A DNA stretch of 62,000 bases from Cristatella mucedo (GCA_009760855.2 WPIO01000011.1:5900001-5962000), one strand, 5' to 3'. Positions 30,163 to 41,352 are shown, numbered from the stretch's first letter. Made by a program: numbers and translations. The notes: a model not told the origin generated them from the sequence alone.

Positions 30163-30576
30163 ACTCCCTCCCGACCTGCGTCAGAACATCCCCTGACCTG
30201 ACTACATTTAAAAGAAACTTTATTTAGGACAGCATTTATTGGGTCCCTGTGATTCGTCCTTCACGTGCTTATGCGTGCTGACACTGTGCATGCTGCCACT
30301 AACCACATTTGAATGCTGACCCTGTGCATGTCACCCCTAACCATGTTATTTATGTTGTTTGTTTATCAAGCATAACATTACTCCCCAATCAATTGCATTT
30401 CCCTTTGCAGCAAATGTAAACCGCCTAGAAAGAGATTAAGTTCTCTGAGGGCGCTCTATCAAGTGCAATATTATTATTATTCCTGAAGCGAAAGAGTGTG
30501 AAGTAGATTGCTACCGATCTGGCTTGTTGCTTATGCAATATTAACTAGAGCTATCACTAAAAACAAGTATATACAT

Positions 30577-31055
30577 GTAATGTATCTCCGTCAGTAACTC
30601 CACAAAGTCATAAAGACAATGTGGGTGTTATGCAGGAGAGTTTTGTATAGCTCACTCACAGCCTAAGCGGCTTTCGGTACGCATTCGGTAGCCAACAGAC
30701 TTCGTCTCACGAAACAAAGAGAAAGTGGGAAGCATAGCAGAGGTAGGAGGGCAGTTGAGGTAGTGAGTAGCATAGAAGTAGCAGTTCAGGACCGCTGAAA
30801 AAGATGTGCCATAGTCGGCAGTTGGAGAGTAGTTGTCGTTGCGTAAGAATTGTGGAGGCGAGTTCCACAGTCTAGGACCTGCAGAGCTAAAGCTTCTGTC
30901 GCCAACTGTCTTTAAGCGAAGGAATGGGACAGCTAATTTATTGTCCGCACAGGACCTGAGGGCGCGAACAGACTGAAACTGATGCAGCAGTTCAGCTAGG
31001 TACAAAGGAGCCAAGCCGTGGCTGGCCTTGTGGGTCAGCGTAAGAAGTATATACA
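30577..31055 (-). mobile_element. LINE-B 3' fragment
   Basis: Begins with the inverted family end AATGTATCTCCGTCAGTAACTCCACAAAG. The minus strand codes MAPLYLAELLHQFQ, ALRSCADNKLAVPFLRLKTVGDRSFS and SSAGPRLWNSPPQFLRND. The frame is open over about 120 codons, so this is one of the better copies. It lies inside the hAT element, about 100 bases from the LINE-A tail. Confidence 0.88.
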
Positions 31056-31059
31056 GTGA

Positions 31060-32503
31060 TCAAGCTCACAGGATGGATTCAAACTTTCAGCTAACGAAAG
31101 TGATGTAACGAAGGTGGTACTGGATGATAACGACAAAAAGAGAAACAAAATGTTTACCGACGTCAAGGGAAAACTCTAGAGGGGTAAATGTTGGCACGAC
31201 TGTGGATGATGACACAAGCGTGAGAGTACGTCGATTCTTCTGAGTCAACATTCGTGATATCGGCAATAAAACAATAATCAAGACATGTCTTTTTCGCACA
31301 TTAGGTTCGTTCACTGCTCTCGATATGATTGAACCAATGAAACAGCATTTGAGCGTTTTTGGGATGACAATGGGGAGGGATTGAGTGAGATCTACTCGGG
31401 ACGGCGATGCAGTAAATAAGAAATGCCTTAGCTACATCGATGTCACCCAACAGTTCGGCTGAAACCACGGTCTTCAACTTGGAATATGGGTCACATTGTT
31501 CAAGAAGAGTACTGAGATGGACAATTTAAACCTGGATACGGACAATATTGATGAAGTGGACAATTTTGAAGCAGGTAGGGAATAGAAAGTGGTCAGCGAT
31601 GATACATTAGAAGGAGTCCGTTGATTACCACGATCCGATCACAAAATCATGCAAGGTTGTCAAATTCACCAAAAATCAAGTGTTCAAAATAATTTATTTC
31701 AATCCAAAGTAAAAGCTGAGTTCAAACGCGAGATTGAACTGCATCTTGATGTGTGAAGAAGCGGTGGAACTCCATCTCAACCCTTTTAGAACCGCTATTT
31801 AAGATAGATGTCACTATCCACGAGACACTAAGCGAATCCAAACGAAATGATTGAGACATTATATTTATTTTGGACCTCTCTAAACTCTTCCGAAGGCAAT
31901 AGAATCTGTGAAACTTGCTGTTGCAGAATCTAAGTCTAGAAGACATAACGTCGGATGAGTGGCGACACAGTTTTATAACTTATGTTCAACAAGCTCTCTA
32001 GCCTGAATAATGATATCAGTACCAAGCTCAAGGAAAATTTGAAGTTTCGCACTGAAGAGCGATTGAACAGGGATGTCATGAAACTCGTGCAAAATCTCAA
32101 ATATTCATCAGCCAACCCGTACAAAAATACGCTAAATTTCGGAGGAAATCTAGCGTCTCATCTATTTGGAGTCAGTAATGTAGAATTTGTCGTCAAACAG
32201 TCGTCCAATGTTGCTGTAAGTGTCAACTTGGCTCTTCAAGATGAACTGATTTTGTTGCTTCAAACAGATGGATCATCAATTGCAGTCGGAGGGCAAGGCA
32301 GTTTTAAATTACTCAATTCTGATATCACGCTCTTCAGGAACTCTTGCCAGAGCACTAAAAATCTCCAGAGATTGCACAACGCAATTTCATCAATTAAACT
32401 GACATCAACGGAAGTTGAAAGAGTTTTTTCAATCTGTACGACTTACTGTACAAATAAAGATCGCGTCTCTCAGACAAGTAACCTAATGCACTTGTGTCCT
32501 TGA
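31060..32503 (+). pseudogene. hAT transposase middle and C-terminal region
   Basis: Damaged frames show LGSFTALDMIEPMKQHL (about 31291), a TDGA-like STRDGDAVNKKCLSY (about 31395) and NHGLQLGIW preceded by a TGA where the family has Cys (about 31463); compare hAT C.AHxLQLAV. A clean 173-codon stretch at 31982-32503 ends with SSIKLTSTEVERVFSICTTY and NKDRVSQTSNLMHLC, the hAT C-terminal dimerisation motif. Several stops make it non-functional. Confidence 0.75.
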
Positions 32504-32676
32504 AATATATTATTGTAAGACGTAAATATGTATTGATTTAGAACCTACTACGAAAGACATACGGTAGAATATTGTTTGTCAAAAAAAGAAGCTATTGACT
32601 GTAAAATTAGTGAAAAAATGGAAAACAACAGTAAAAACAGCTGTCAACAGCTGCCTTTTGGAAATTGGCAACAGTG

Positions 32677-32812
32677 CTTGCTCTTCACGACCCAGATCTG
32701 GAGCTTGAGTGGGGGATTGCTTGAGTGAGCGATTGCTGTGAGCGATTCTGTATTTGTTACTGCAAGCGGTGTAGCGATAGCCGCTCATTGCAAAATTAGC
32801 TAACCATGAATT
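32677..32812 (+). mobile_element. Degenerate SINE-1 fragment
   Basis: CTTGCTCTTCACGACC, a decayed arm, CTGCAAGCGGTGTAGCGATAGCCG and AAAATTAGCTAACC follow the SINE-1 order with large losses. It abuts the inferred right end of the hAT element. Confidence 0.5.
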
Positions 32813-32819
32813 ATTATTT

Positions 32820-33345
32820 TCTTAACTTTAACCCTGCCGCTGCCTGGCGCGTAGTGCGCTACCGGGCGGAGCTGTGAACCGGCTTCGCCCCCAAATGCGC
32901 GCCCACTTGCGTGGCGAAGCGTCGGGTCAGAACCGACGGCTGGGCAGGCGAGACGCTTCGATTCGCCAAGCGTCGGCGGCGGCGCAAGGCGTGCCCGGCA
33001 AGGCGCGCCGGGCACCGGCCCTCTGGTGCAGCTCGCTCGCTCGGCCGACTGGCTCGCTAGCCGGCTCGCTGGCTGCACCTGACCGCCGACGAACGAAGCC
33101 GCCGTCGCACCGGCGACGACAGAAAGAGAGCGGTCCAGTCACGCGACTGCGCCGCAAGAAGGTTACGCGGTGCACAAACGCCGCACAAACGGCCGTGGGC
33201 GGCGACCGAGTTCCGAGTTTACACGTGCGGAGGTATCGCATCACGCGACCAGCGCCGCAGACGCATCTGCCGTTGAACGGCTCCTCTGCGTCGCCTCTTC
33301 AATCGTCGGGAGCGCCTCCGAGGCGTGGCGTTCCTCTGGCTTCTG
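32820..33345. other. GC-rich unassigned block
   Basis: CpG-rich with CTCGCT/GGCTCGCTGG imperfect tandem units near 33030-33075. A 255-codon plus-strand frame (32874-33641) runs through it, but it continues into SINE and LINE-B sequence, so it is not a gene. Confidence 0.35.
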
Positions 33346-33349
33346 GCCC

Positions 33350-33455
33350 AGGAGGTCAGGTGCTCGCTCTTCACGACCGAGGTAGTGAGTTCAAATCCTG
33401 CAGTTGGGCAATATCTTTACTGCCAACTGCAACGTGCGCTAGCTACGGTGGTGGC
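33350..33455 (+). mobile_element. SINE-1-related fragment
   Basis: GCTCTTCACGACCGAGGTAGTGAGTTCAAATCCTGCAGTTGGGC retains the arm and B-box region of SINE-1. Its 3' half is diverged and replaced by LINE-B at about 33455. Confidence 0.5.
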
Positions 33456-33817
33456 CGTTACGCAACGACAACTACTCTCCTACTGCCGACTATGGCTCAT
33501 CCTTTTCAGCCGTCCTGGGCTGCTACTTCCATGCTACTCACTACCTCAACTGCTCTCCTGACTCTGCTATGCTTCCCACTTTCTCTTTGTTGCGTGAGAC
33601 GAAGTCTGTTGGCCACCGAATGCGTACCGAAAGCCGCTTAATAATAATAATAATGTACTTGATAAAGCGCCCTCAGAGAACTTAATCTCTTTCTAGGCGC
33701 TTTACATTTGCTGCAAAGGGAAATGCACTTGCTGTGAGTGTGCTATACAAAACTATCCTGCGTAACACCCCCATGGTCTTTATGACTTTGTGGAGTTACA
33801 GACGGAGATACATTAAA
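33456..33817 (+). mobile_element. LINE-B 3' fragment, interrupted
   Basis: Equivalent to 20845-21118: ACGCAACGACAACTACTCTCC... through GAAAGCCGCTTA, then an inserted LINE-A tail (33638-33732), then GCTGTGAGTGTGCTATACAAAAC and the end TGGAGTTACAGACGGAGATACATTA. Confidence 0.88.
33638..33732 (-). mobile_element. 95-bp LINE-A tail nested in LINE-B
   Basis: (ATA)n, then GTACTTGATAAAGCGCCCTCAGAGAACTTAATCTC, TTTCTAGGCGCTTTACATTTGCTGCAAAGGG and AAATGCA: a severely 5'-truncated minus-strand LINE-A insertion. The uninterrupted LINE-B reads CGCTTAGGCTGTG here. A short CTT/CTTG repeat at the edges may be the target duplication. Confidence 0.88.
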
Positions 33818-33839
33818 ATTACACAGGGCCTTTCTGCCG

Positions 33840-33919
<80 letters not shown>

Positions 33920-33960
33920 GTATGTATATATATATATATGTATATTATATATATATATTA
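33840..33960. repeat. (TA)n microsatellite
   Basis: Perfect TA run to about 33913, then TATG/TATA variants to about 33958. It starts shortly after the LINE-B terminus. Confidence 0.95.
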
Positions 33961-34273
33961 GACTCATGCAATACAGAGAAGAAACTAATTTGCAGAGAAA
34001 GAATCGGCGGGATTGAAACAGCACTGAGCAGCTTGAAGGGATGTCGCATCGCTCGAAATAACGAAAAATTGTGCCCCTACTCACCAACGAACGGCGCCAG
34101 ACAAGCCCGATCAAGCAAGTCTTCATTACCCCACACGTGGGCTAGCGCCGTAGCGTCACGTGTGAGTCGGTTGTTTTCCGTGACCCGGATATGTGCACCC
34201 GGAGTTGGCTGAGCCTCCGGAAATGGCTGGTTCGCAGTAGGAATACTTGTGACGTGTGTGAGCCGTGTGTTGT
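33961..34273. other. Unassigned
   Basis: No gene or repeat family recognised. Confidence 0.3.
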
Positions 34274-34452
34274 GAGCCGTGACGGCACACTAAATAAGAC
34301 GGTTGCTTTTCACGACCTACATCCGGAGGTCGTGGGTTCGAATGCTGCAGTGGGCGATGCTTTTTTGCCGATGGAAGCAGTGGTGACAGCCGTAAAAGAT
34401 CTTCGGTCACTATGCAAAAGAGGATGTTAAATCAGCTAGTGTTAACATTTTT
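34274..34452 (+). mobile_element. SINE-1
   Basis: GAGCCGTGACGGCACACTAAATAAGACGG, CACGACCTACATCCGGAGGTCGTG arm, B box GGGTTCGAATGC, body, GTTAAATCAGCTAGTGTTAAC and T-run. Nearly complete. Confidence 0.87.
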
Positions 34453-34929
34453 TTGCGACTGGGCCACTGATTGAGATCGCAACCTGACCTCTGCTTCTAA
34501 GCAGGAATTTTGACGGCATCTTGCTGTGAAAAGTTACCATTCTAGCGAGCTGGGCCCGCCGAGTCCAGGTCAAGCAATCTACGACACTTCAAATTGCGTC
34601 ATCACCTATCGACGCGAGCGTGGGCTGCTACTATTGGCATGGCTTTGCATCGGCATTTTTCTAATCAATCAGATCCGTTACACTTGACTCGTCTGTGGAT
34701 CGACCCCGCTCGAGGCACAGTCGTGTCACGCAGCCGGCTGTCACCGAGTATTTGGAAAAATTAAAACTGCTGCTTTTAGTTGTCAAGCTTTTGCTAGCGA
34801 AATGGGATATTTTGCTGTACTTACTAAACGCTTCGAGTAAGGTAAACTCGCACAAAGTTTAGGGTAAAAAGACTCCGTGCGATCTCATGGAACACGAATG
34901 TGCTCACACGAAACCACGGATAGTTTGTA
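34453..34929. other. Unassigned
   Basis: No gene or repeat family recognised. Confidence 0.3.
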
Positions 34930-34930
34930 C

Positions 34931-34963
<33 letters not shown>

Positions 34964-36212
34964 TACTTGATAAAGCGCCCTCAGAGAACTTGATCTCTTT
35001 CTATGCGCTTTACATTTGCTGCAAAGGAAAATGCAATTGAATGGTAAGTAAAATCATGCTTTAAAAACAAGCAAAATGAGTAACATGGTTAGGGGTGACA
35101 TGCACAGGGTCGGCAAGCAAATGTGGTTAGTGGCAGCATGCACAGTGTCAGCACGCATAAGCACGTGAAGGACGAATCACAGGGACCCAATAAATGCTGT
35201 CCTAAATAAAGTTTCTTTTAAATGTAGTCAGGTCAGGGGATGTTCTGACGCAGGTCGGGAGGGAGTTCAGGGCTTTGGGAGCATACGAACTAAATGCACG
35301 GTCTCCAAAGGATTTAAGGTTTGTACGAGGTATTTCTAGACTGTTGGATTCCGAAAAGCGGGTGATACGATGCTTGGCCTGATGGGGGAGTATGTCGGAG
35401 AGATAAGCTGGAGCCATAGAATGAAGGGACCTAAAAGTGAGCGACAAAACCTTGAAGTCAATCCGTTGCTTGACTGGTAGCCAGTGCAGGTCGGCGAGAA
35501 GTGGAGTAATGTAGCAACTGCAATGCTCACGACAGACAAGCCTAGCTGCAGAGTTTTGCACCAGCTGCAATCGCCTGATCGCACATGCCGGTAGGCCAGT
35601 AAGCAGTGAGTTGCAGAAGTCGAGACGAGATGTCACGAATGCATGGACCAACTTAGACGTGGTATCCTTATCTAAAAAAGCCCGAATTATAGCAATGTTA
35701 TGGAGATGAAAATATGCAGATTCGACTGTGGAGCTGATATGGTCGTCTAACGAGAGGTCACTTTTGAATATGACACCTAGATTTTGAGCTGATTCGACAG
35801 GAGATATGCTGGCAGAGCCAATTTTGAAAGACAGCCCTTCCAATTTCGGAATCGCACTCGGTTTGCCCATAACTAGTAAGTTGGTTTTGTCATCGTTTAG
35901 TTTTAGAAAATTTGCTGCCATCCATTTGCGGATGTCATCAATACATGCAGCGAGTTTAGAGAATTGGAGGTGCTCGAAGGCTGGGAGGAATCAAAGCAAA
36001 GATACAACTGAGTGTCATCCGCATAGAAGTGAAAGCCTAGATTGTGATTGGCAATCACATCAGCTAGAGGGAGAGTATAAACCGTGAAAAGAACCGGACC
36101 TAGCACGGAGCCCTGAGGTACTCTATATTTCAGAGGTACTTGAGATGATCTTTGTCCATTCACGTCATTACTCTGGAGTCTCCCACTGAGATAGGACCTG
36201 AACCACTGCAGA
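34930..36212 (-). mobile_element. LINE-A 3' half, well preserved
   Basis: Starts with nine AAT units, then the inverted tail and 3'UTR. The minus-strand frame 35921-35202 (239 codons) covers the ORF2 C-terminus, ending EIPRTNLKSFGDRAFSSYAPKA...SLPTCVRTSPDLTTFKRN. A second frame (36217-35903) holds motif [13 protein letters not shown] and motif [13 protein letters not shown]. One frameshift near 35915 joins them. It is 5'-truncated at about 36212, before motif A. Confidence 0.92.
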
Positions 36213-36744
36213 TACATACGTGTACATGCTTGGACATGCTTCTAATGCAAACTTTCCTATGGTTGGCTCGTTGATCCAGAGGATTCGTTTGAGTATTATG
36301 GGGCTTCTTTGCTGTACGAATCCTTTTAGCCGACAGCTGTCACTGAAAATCCTTGGAATGCACACTGGCAACGGATAGATCATCACGTCGCTTGTAAGAG
36401 ATTTTGCTCATCACCTTAAGTCCAGATGTAGTGCCCTAGGCCAGGCACATCTCATAGCAGCACCCAACATCTAAGACCTCATTCCAAATTATAGACTTTC
36501 AAAAGCAACCCAAAATATTTAAGTAAATTGTACACGCGAAATTTAATGTCTACGACTTTATCGCCACTGTTGATCATGCTATCACCACTAGTTGAGCATG
36601 CCGCCAGGATTTTAAATGAAGCTCTAGACAGCAAAAAACAGAGTAACGATTACGTTTGATGTACAAGACAAATCACGGCTCAGATTTCTATTACGATTTT
36701 GGGATCAATATTTAATATCAGACGCATGAGGCCGTCATGACTAG
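36213..36744. other. Unassigned
   Basis: No gene or repeat family recognised. Confidence 0.3.
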
Positions 36745-37205
36745 GTCTTTTCTTACCAAGCTGAACTGCTGCACCAGTTTCAGCTTCCTCATGCCCTCAG
36801 GTTCTACACGAACCATATCAGCTTTTAATAGTCCTTTGCCTTTAGGCCTTTGGGGGACAGAGGCTTTTGCTCTACAGGTCTTAGACTTCGGAGCTTACTT
36901 TTACAATTAATACTCAAAGTTATCTACTTTCTTGCTGCCGCCTGCGGCACATTGCTTCCTGCCGTCCTGCACTGAGTTCCGCCTTCCATGCTACTAAATT
37001 TTTAGATGGCCCTGCTGACTCAGCTATGCTTCTCGCTTTCTATTTTTGGCATTAGATGAAGTCTGTTCGCCTATCAATGCTTACCGAAATTCGCTCAGGC
37101 TTTGAGCTCACTATTGGAAAATCTCCCGCGAAACACTCACTTAAACACTCACTTGGTCTTTGTGGATTTGTGAAGTTACAGAGAGAAATACATTTACATT
37201 GCAAA
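36745..37205 (+). mobile_element. LINE-B 3' fragment, old
   Basis: CTGAACTGCTGCACCAGTTTCAGC, TTTGCTCTACAGGTCTTAGACT and the end TTTGTGAAGTTACAGAGAGAAATACATTTAC follow the LINE-B order with heavy divergence. Confidence 0.75.
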
Positions 37206-37282
37206 TCCTTCGAGCATGCATCGACGGCAAGAAATGTGAAAATTTTTACTCAAAATATTACTGTTATAAAAATAATAATGTC

Positions 37283-37790
37283 ATTCACTAGTGTGGCAGT
37301 TGCCACATCACACCACTTCTAGCCGACCTGCATTTCTCCCAGTCAAGCAACGCATCTGCTTTTCTGAATCAAAATGCTTAGTTATACCTCGTAAGAACAT
37401 GAAATCCTTTGAGAAATCCTTTGGAGACCCGAACTTTATTTCGTATATTCCTAAAGCCTGGAACTCACCGCCAAATGATGATACGGCATTCCTGACTCGA
37501 CAATTCAAAAGAAGCTAAAATAGATCGATTTTTCACAGCATTCAGTGGGTCCGTGTGATTCGTTATTGTGTTTTTACGCATGCTGACACTGTGCGTGCTT
37601 CCACAAACCACATTTACATGTAAATACTGTGCATATCTCCTTAAAAATATTTGGCTTGTCGACATTGTGTATGTTACAATTAACCTTTGATCATACTTCC
37701 TTTACAGCACATGTAAAGTGCCTAGAAAGAGATTAAATTCTCTGAAGGCGCTATACAAATGTATTGTTTTTTTCTATAGCACTTCAAGAG
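37283..37790 (+). mobile_element. LINE-A 3' fragment, old
   Basis: GTGGCAGTTGCCACATCACACCACTTCTAGCCGACCTGCA to FGDPNFISYIPKAWNSPPN coding, then 3'UTR, GTGCCTAGAAAGAGATTAAATTCTCTGAAGGCGC stem-loop and tail. A deletion removes the block between DLHWLP and the FSESKCLVIPRKN region. Confidence 0.8.
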
Positions 37791-37854
37791 ATCCAAATAT
37801 CTATCCCGGAGCTTTACTTCTCAGTGCAAGAGAAGCATTAGCCAAAGCGTAATT

Positions 37855-38870
37855 ATACTAATAATAGCAATACGTTTGTATGGTGCCCTCAGAGAGCTTA
37901 ATCTCGTTCTAGGCACTTTACATATGCTGCAAGGAAAACATGGTCAAATGGCTAATAATAAAAATAATAATAATGCACTTGACAAAACGCCCTCAGAGAA
38001 CTCAATCTCTTCCTTGGTGCTATAGATTTGCTGCAAAGGGAAACGTGATTGAATCGTGAGTAACATCATGCTAGTGGTAGCATGCTCAATGTCTGCCAGC
38101 ATATTAATGGCATGCAATGTATTAAGCTTAGATAAGCATGCAAAATCAAATGCATGGCTTAAACCAGCATGGATTAGCACACAAGGCGAAACTAATTACG
38201 ACTTCGTACCCATGGCTTATAACATGCACATAGTCATGCACACGAAAGCAAGCAAAACACGAAGGAATGAAAAGATAAATTCATGAGAGTGCCTAGAATG
38301 CATATCGGAACATATGCGTCTTTGGCAAGTAATTAAACGGTGAAAGATAATTGCAAGAGGACACAGTAGCTGGAAGTGAATTCGAGACTCTGGGTGCCGA
38401 CGAAATGAAGACCGGATCACCAAAAGATTTCTCAAATCAGTGCGGGTAACGGTACGATGACTGAATGCCGAGCGGAGGAGGAGGATGAGGAGGAATGGAT
38501 GCAGGTGCGAGAGCACGCTAGAAGAGCAGGTCAGGAGGTTAGATTGGCAGCCCAGAGTACTACAGGGGTGTGACATAACCAGCGAGCAGAGAGGCTGAGA
38601 GTCGTGAAGTCGATTCGATGCTTGTTAAGGAGCAAGCGAAGCTCAGACGAGAGCGGTATGACTTGAAAGCGACGGCTATGACGGTAGACTAGGTCAGCTG
38701 CAGAGTTTTGCATCGCCTGAAGACGATTTAAGGCAGACGCCCCAGATTCTGAATAAAGAGAGAATAGCTGTGTCTAGACTCGATCTCACAAATGCGTCAA
38801 CTATTTTGCTGGTCGCACTCTTGTCTAAGCACACCCTAGTTTAGGAAATTGTCCTCAGCTGAAAGAAGGC
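37855..38870 (-). mobile_element. Two LINE-A tails in tandem plus degenerate body
   Basis: A first inverted tail (37880-37960) is followed by a second with its own (AAT)n (37962-38070), then an old minus-strand body. Minus frame 38713-38531 reads MQNSAADLVYRHSRRFQVIPL, matching LINE-A QNSAARLVCREHRSCHITPL. The 5' limit is about 38870. Confidence 0.75.
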
Positions 38871-39029
38871 CGATTCGTTAGGGCATACCATGCCTTTTCG
38901 AGCCAATTACCACCACTAATGATGTAACGAAGCAGGCATTGTTAATTAATTTATTGGTGTGATGCGCTTATTATGAGAAGATACGCGTTGTGCAGGTGAT
39001 TGAAGCCTGGATAAACTACTAACAGTAGA

Positions 39030-39480
39030 ATATTTGTATAACATCATTAGAGAACTAGATCACATTCTAGGCATGTGCTGTATGTTGCACAGGAAACATG
39101 TCAACTGGTTAGTTATAACACGCCTAATGTCAGCATACATAAACACGAGTAAGAAAACTCACTGGAACCCAGCAAAATGTGCGAGTAACGAATGCGTTTT
39201 TGGCTTCTGCTTAAGTGTCGTCAAGCCAGGGATGTCGTAACTTTAGCCGGTACTGAGTTCAAGGCTTTGGGAGTATACGAATTAAAGCCACGGTTTCCAC
39301 AGGATTTGAATTTTATCGGAGGCATAGCTAGCTAAGTGAATTGAGTGAGAGGAGCCGTTGCTATGATGCCTAGCTTGATTGTAAATAATTCTGTAACATA
39401 GGCTGGAGCAAGAGTATGAAGGAACGTGAAAGTGAGTGACAAGACCATTGGATTGGTTTGACGATGCCATGGACGAACCT
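39030..39480 (-). mobile_element. LINE-A 3' fragment, old
   Basis: TTCTAGGCATGTGCTGTATGTTGCACAGGAAACATG, the GCATACATAAACACGAGTAAG segment and minus coding of LSLTFTFLHTLAPAYVTELF-like sequence follow the LINE-A order. Heavily diverged. Confidence 0.7.
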
Positions 39481-40014
39481 GATAAATCGTTATCGGTTTT
39501 CGGCCAGCTAGTTGGAGGGAATGTCCATTGCTTTCCACCTAAGTCGCTCTGTGGTTGTAGGAAAGAGTGTTCGAGATTAAGGACATGGACTTATTTATTA
39601 AGGTATGAGCACTCTCTATGGCTGTCGTGCTTTGCCATCATCGGCAGACCTGCACGTACCGAGGCAGCGTCTACGACCCGCTAAAAGTCCTTCGACGCGC
39701 CAGCTTCGCCGGTATTTGTTAGGCGTCGGCCGGGACTAGCACCGCTCTTAAACATGCAGCATCGTGTGACCTCTTATATGCACTCTTTCGCTATACGATT
39801 ATGCTCTGGCCTATTTCGTTAAGTGTAGGTATAGTATTTTATCTCAATTTAGTTGGCACTTGATCTAGAGAATATGCTCAATTCAATATGCAATTTGCGA
39901 GAGAAAATTATTATAGACTGCCACATAGCCAATCAGCAATCAAACTTAAATCTATGAATTCTTAGTTAAGCTAAATGGAATTTACCGAATTCATAGATTC
40001 AAGTTAATTGAGTT
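39481..40014. other. Unassigned
   Basis: No gene or repeat family recognised. A palindromic-looking AATTCATAGATT/AATCTATGAATT pair occurs at 39951-39962 and 39989-40000. Confidence 0.3.
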
Positions 40015-40135
40015 TGTTTATTAAGCATGGTACCACTAGCCATTCGATCGTGCTTCTTCTTCAGAAAATGTAAAGGGCCTATAAAGAGATCCACTTCTCT
40101 GAGGGCGCTATATAAAATGTATTATTATTATTATT
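40015..40135 (+). mobile_element. LINE-A 3' tail
   Basis: GTTTGTTTATTAAGCATGGTACCACTAGCCATTCGATCGTGC...AGGGCCTATAAAGAGATCCACTTCTCTGAGGGCGC and (ATT)n. Confidence 0.8.
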
Positions 40136-41214
40136 AAGTCTGTGGGGTAAGCTAGGAAAAATCCCCGAGGTCGTTTAGCTTAAAATAGACCGATTGGCAT
40201 ACATGCGAAGCATTGAGCAATTAAGCTGCGGTGAATTGGAGTACGAATTCGAACTCAATTGCTTTTACGCCATGCCGATTCAGTAAACGTAGCAGCGTCT
40301 AAACGGCACAAAGTTGGTCAACATGCCGGAGCACTAAGATCACTAAATAGCGTTAAATGAGTTGAAATCTTAAGAACAAAACTGCCGTTGGCGTCGCATA
40401 TTATTCGCGTAAGAAGAAGCTTTCTCAAGTTGGCAAGTAGCTGAAAACGTACCGTGTAAATGCAGATACCATGAAATCTACATTCATAATCTTCTCCGTT
40501 GATCTCAACGACTGCACGTCCATCTGTTGAGTATAGACAAGGCTAGAAATAGTCCCTTCTCATAGGGCCAAACTTCTACTGAAAGGGCTTTATCAGTTAG
40601 TCAATCCTTCTAGACAACTTCTTAGTCGTATAAGCCCATAACCCCATAGCACGGTCATTCGTCGTGTAGCCTTATTACGGCTCTGAGCATTACGGAAACG
40701 CGGCTCCTCGTCTGGAACTTAGCTAGGGCTTCCGACAGTCGTGTGACTTCCATAGCAGAGACAGTCTGCAAAAGCAGCAGCAGCAGCATCAGGCTAGGAG
40801 AGTAGCGGAGCAGCTTTCCGACGTCACAGCAGCGCTCCGTAACCTCTGCAGCTTGCACAGCAGCTGTCTCGGAGCAAGTTACCGTAGTCTTCAAGGCTAA
40901 GGTACCAGACACTTCTGGTCGCCTGCATCTAGTTCCAAGTTGCTGTGTGAAATCGCATATCGGGTCTCCTTACTTCACTAAACAGAGCTTCAATTATAGC
41001 CTGCAACTAGGCCACATTCTTTTACTTATCGCCACTGAAAACTCCTAGATTAATTGCAGCCGATCCATTCCTTCGCCATCCTGAGCACATGTAAGTTCCA
41101 GCTTCTTGGTAGTCTCAGCCTTACTAGAAGTTGTCTGCGAGCAATCGGTAGGTTTAAGTTCTGATATTACCAAAGCTAACTATTATTTCAAATACCTTTT
41201 ACCTGCACGCAGAC
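40136..41214. other. Unassigned; possible exon-like frame on minus strand
   Basis: No repeat family is recognised. On the minus strand a TGCTGCTGCTGCTTTTGCAG acceptor-like stretch (40787-40768) precedes a frame that includes MEVTRLSEALAKFQ and runs to a TGA at 40657-40655. I do not recognise the peptide and found no matching partner exon. Confidence 0.25.
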
Positions 41215-41352
41215 CTATGGCCATGTTATGCTTGTTGACATTGAGCATGCTACCACTAACCATTCAATCATGCTTCCTTTACAGCTATTGTAAGCGGCCT
41301 AGCAGGAGATTAAGTTCACGGAGGGCGTTGTACAAATTTATTATTATTATTA
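41215..41352 (+). mobile_element. LINE-A 3' tail
   Basis: GCTACCACTAACCATTCAATCATGCTTCCTTTACAGC, then GGCCTAGCAGGAGATTAAGTTCACGGAGGGCG stem-loop and (ATT)n. Confidence 0.8.

Larger units (their letters stand above)
27060..30480 (+). mobile_element. LINE-A, nearly full-length copy
   Basis: The 5' region codes RQQLLSLRRRRSNAF-like and LNACHWNPRSMCNKS. The APE-type endonuclease follows with LLALTETWLK, VVYRPPGTKSSF, MGDFNVHFNN and THIKGHT, broken by stops and frameshifts. Then come a long RT-containing frame (28192-30162), a 3'UTR, the stem-loop tail and (ATT)n. The order EN-RT and the motif spelling indicate the CR1/L2 superfamily. It sits within the hAT element, so it is younger than it. Confidence 0.88.
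26288..32676 (+). mobile_element. Decayed hAT transposon split by LINE insertions
   Basis: The N-terminal BED-finger part is at 26640-26975 and the middle and C-terminal transposase at 31220-32503, both plus strand. Between them lie LINE-A (about 27060-30480, plus) and LINE-B (30577-31055, minus). The outer ends are loosely inverted: AACTGTTtaaCAAT...CAGCTGTTTTT at the left, and the reverse complement of the right end reads CACTGTTgcCAATTT...CAGCTGTTTTT. Exact ends and target duplication are not resolved. Confidence 0.65.

Noticed and set aside
32874-33641. 255-codon plus-strand open frame
   Set aside because: It runs through a CpG-rich block, a SINE-1 fragment and an out-of-phase LINE-B copy, with no domain. 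It is a composition artefact.
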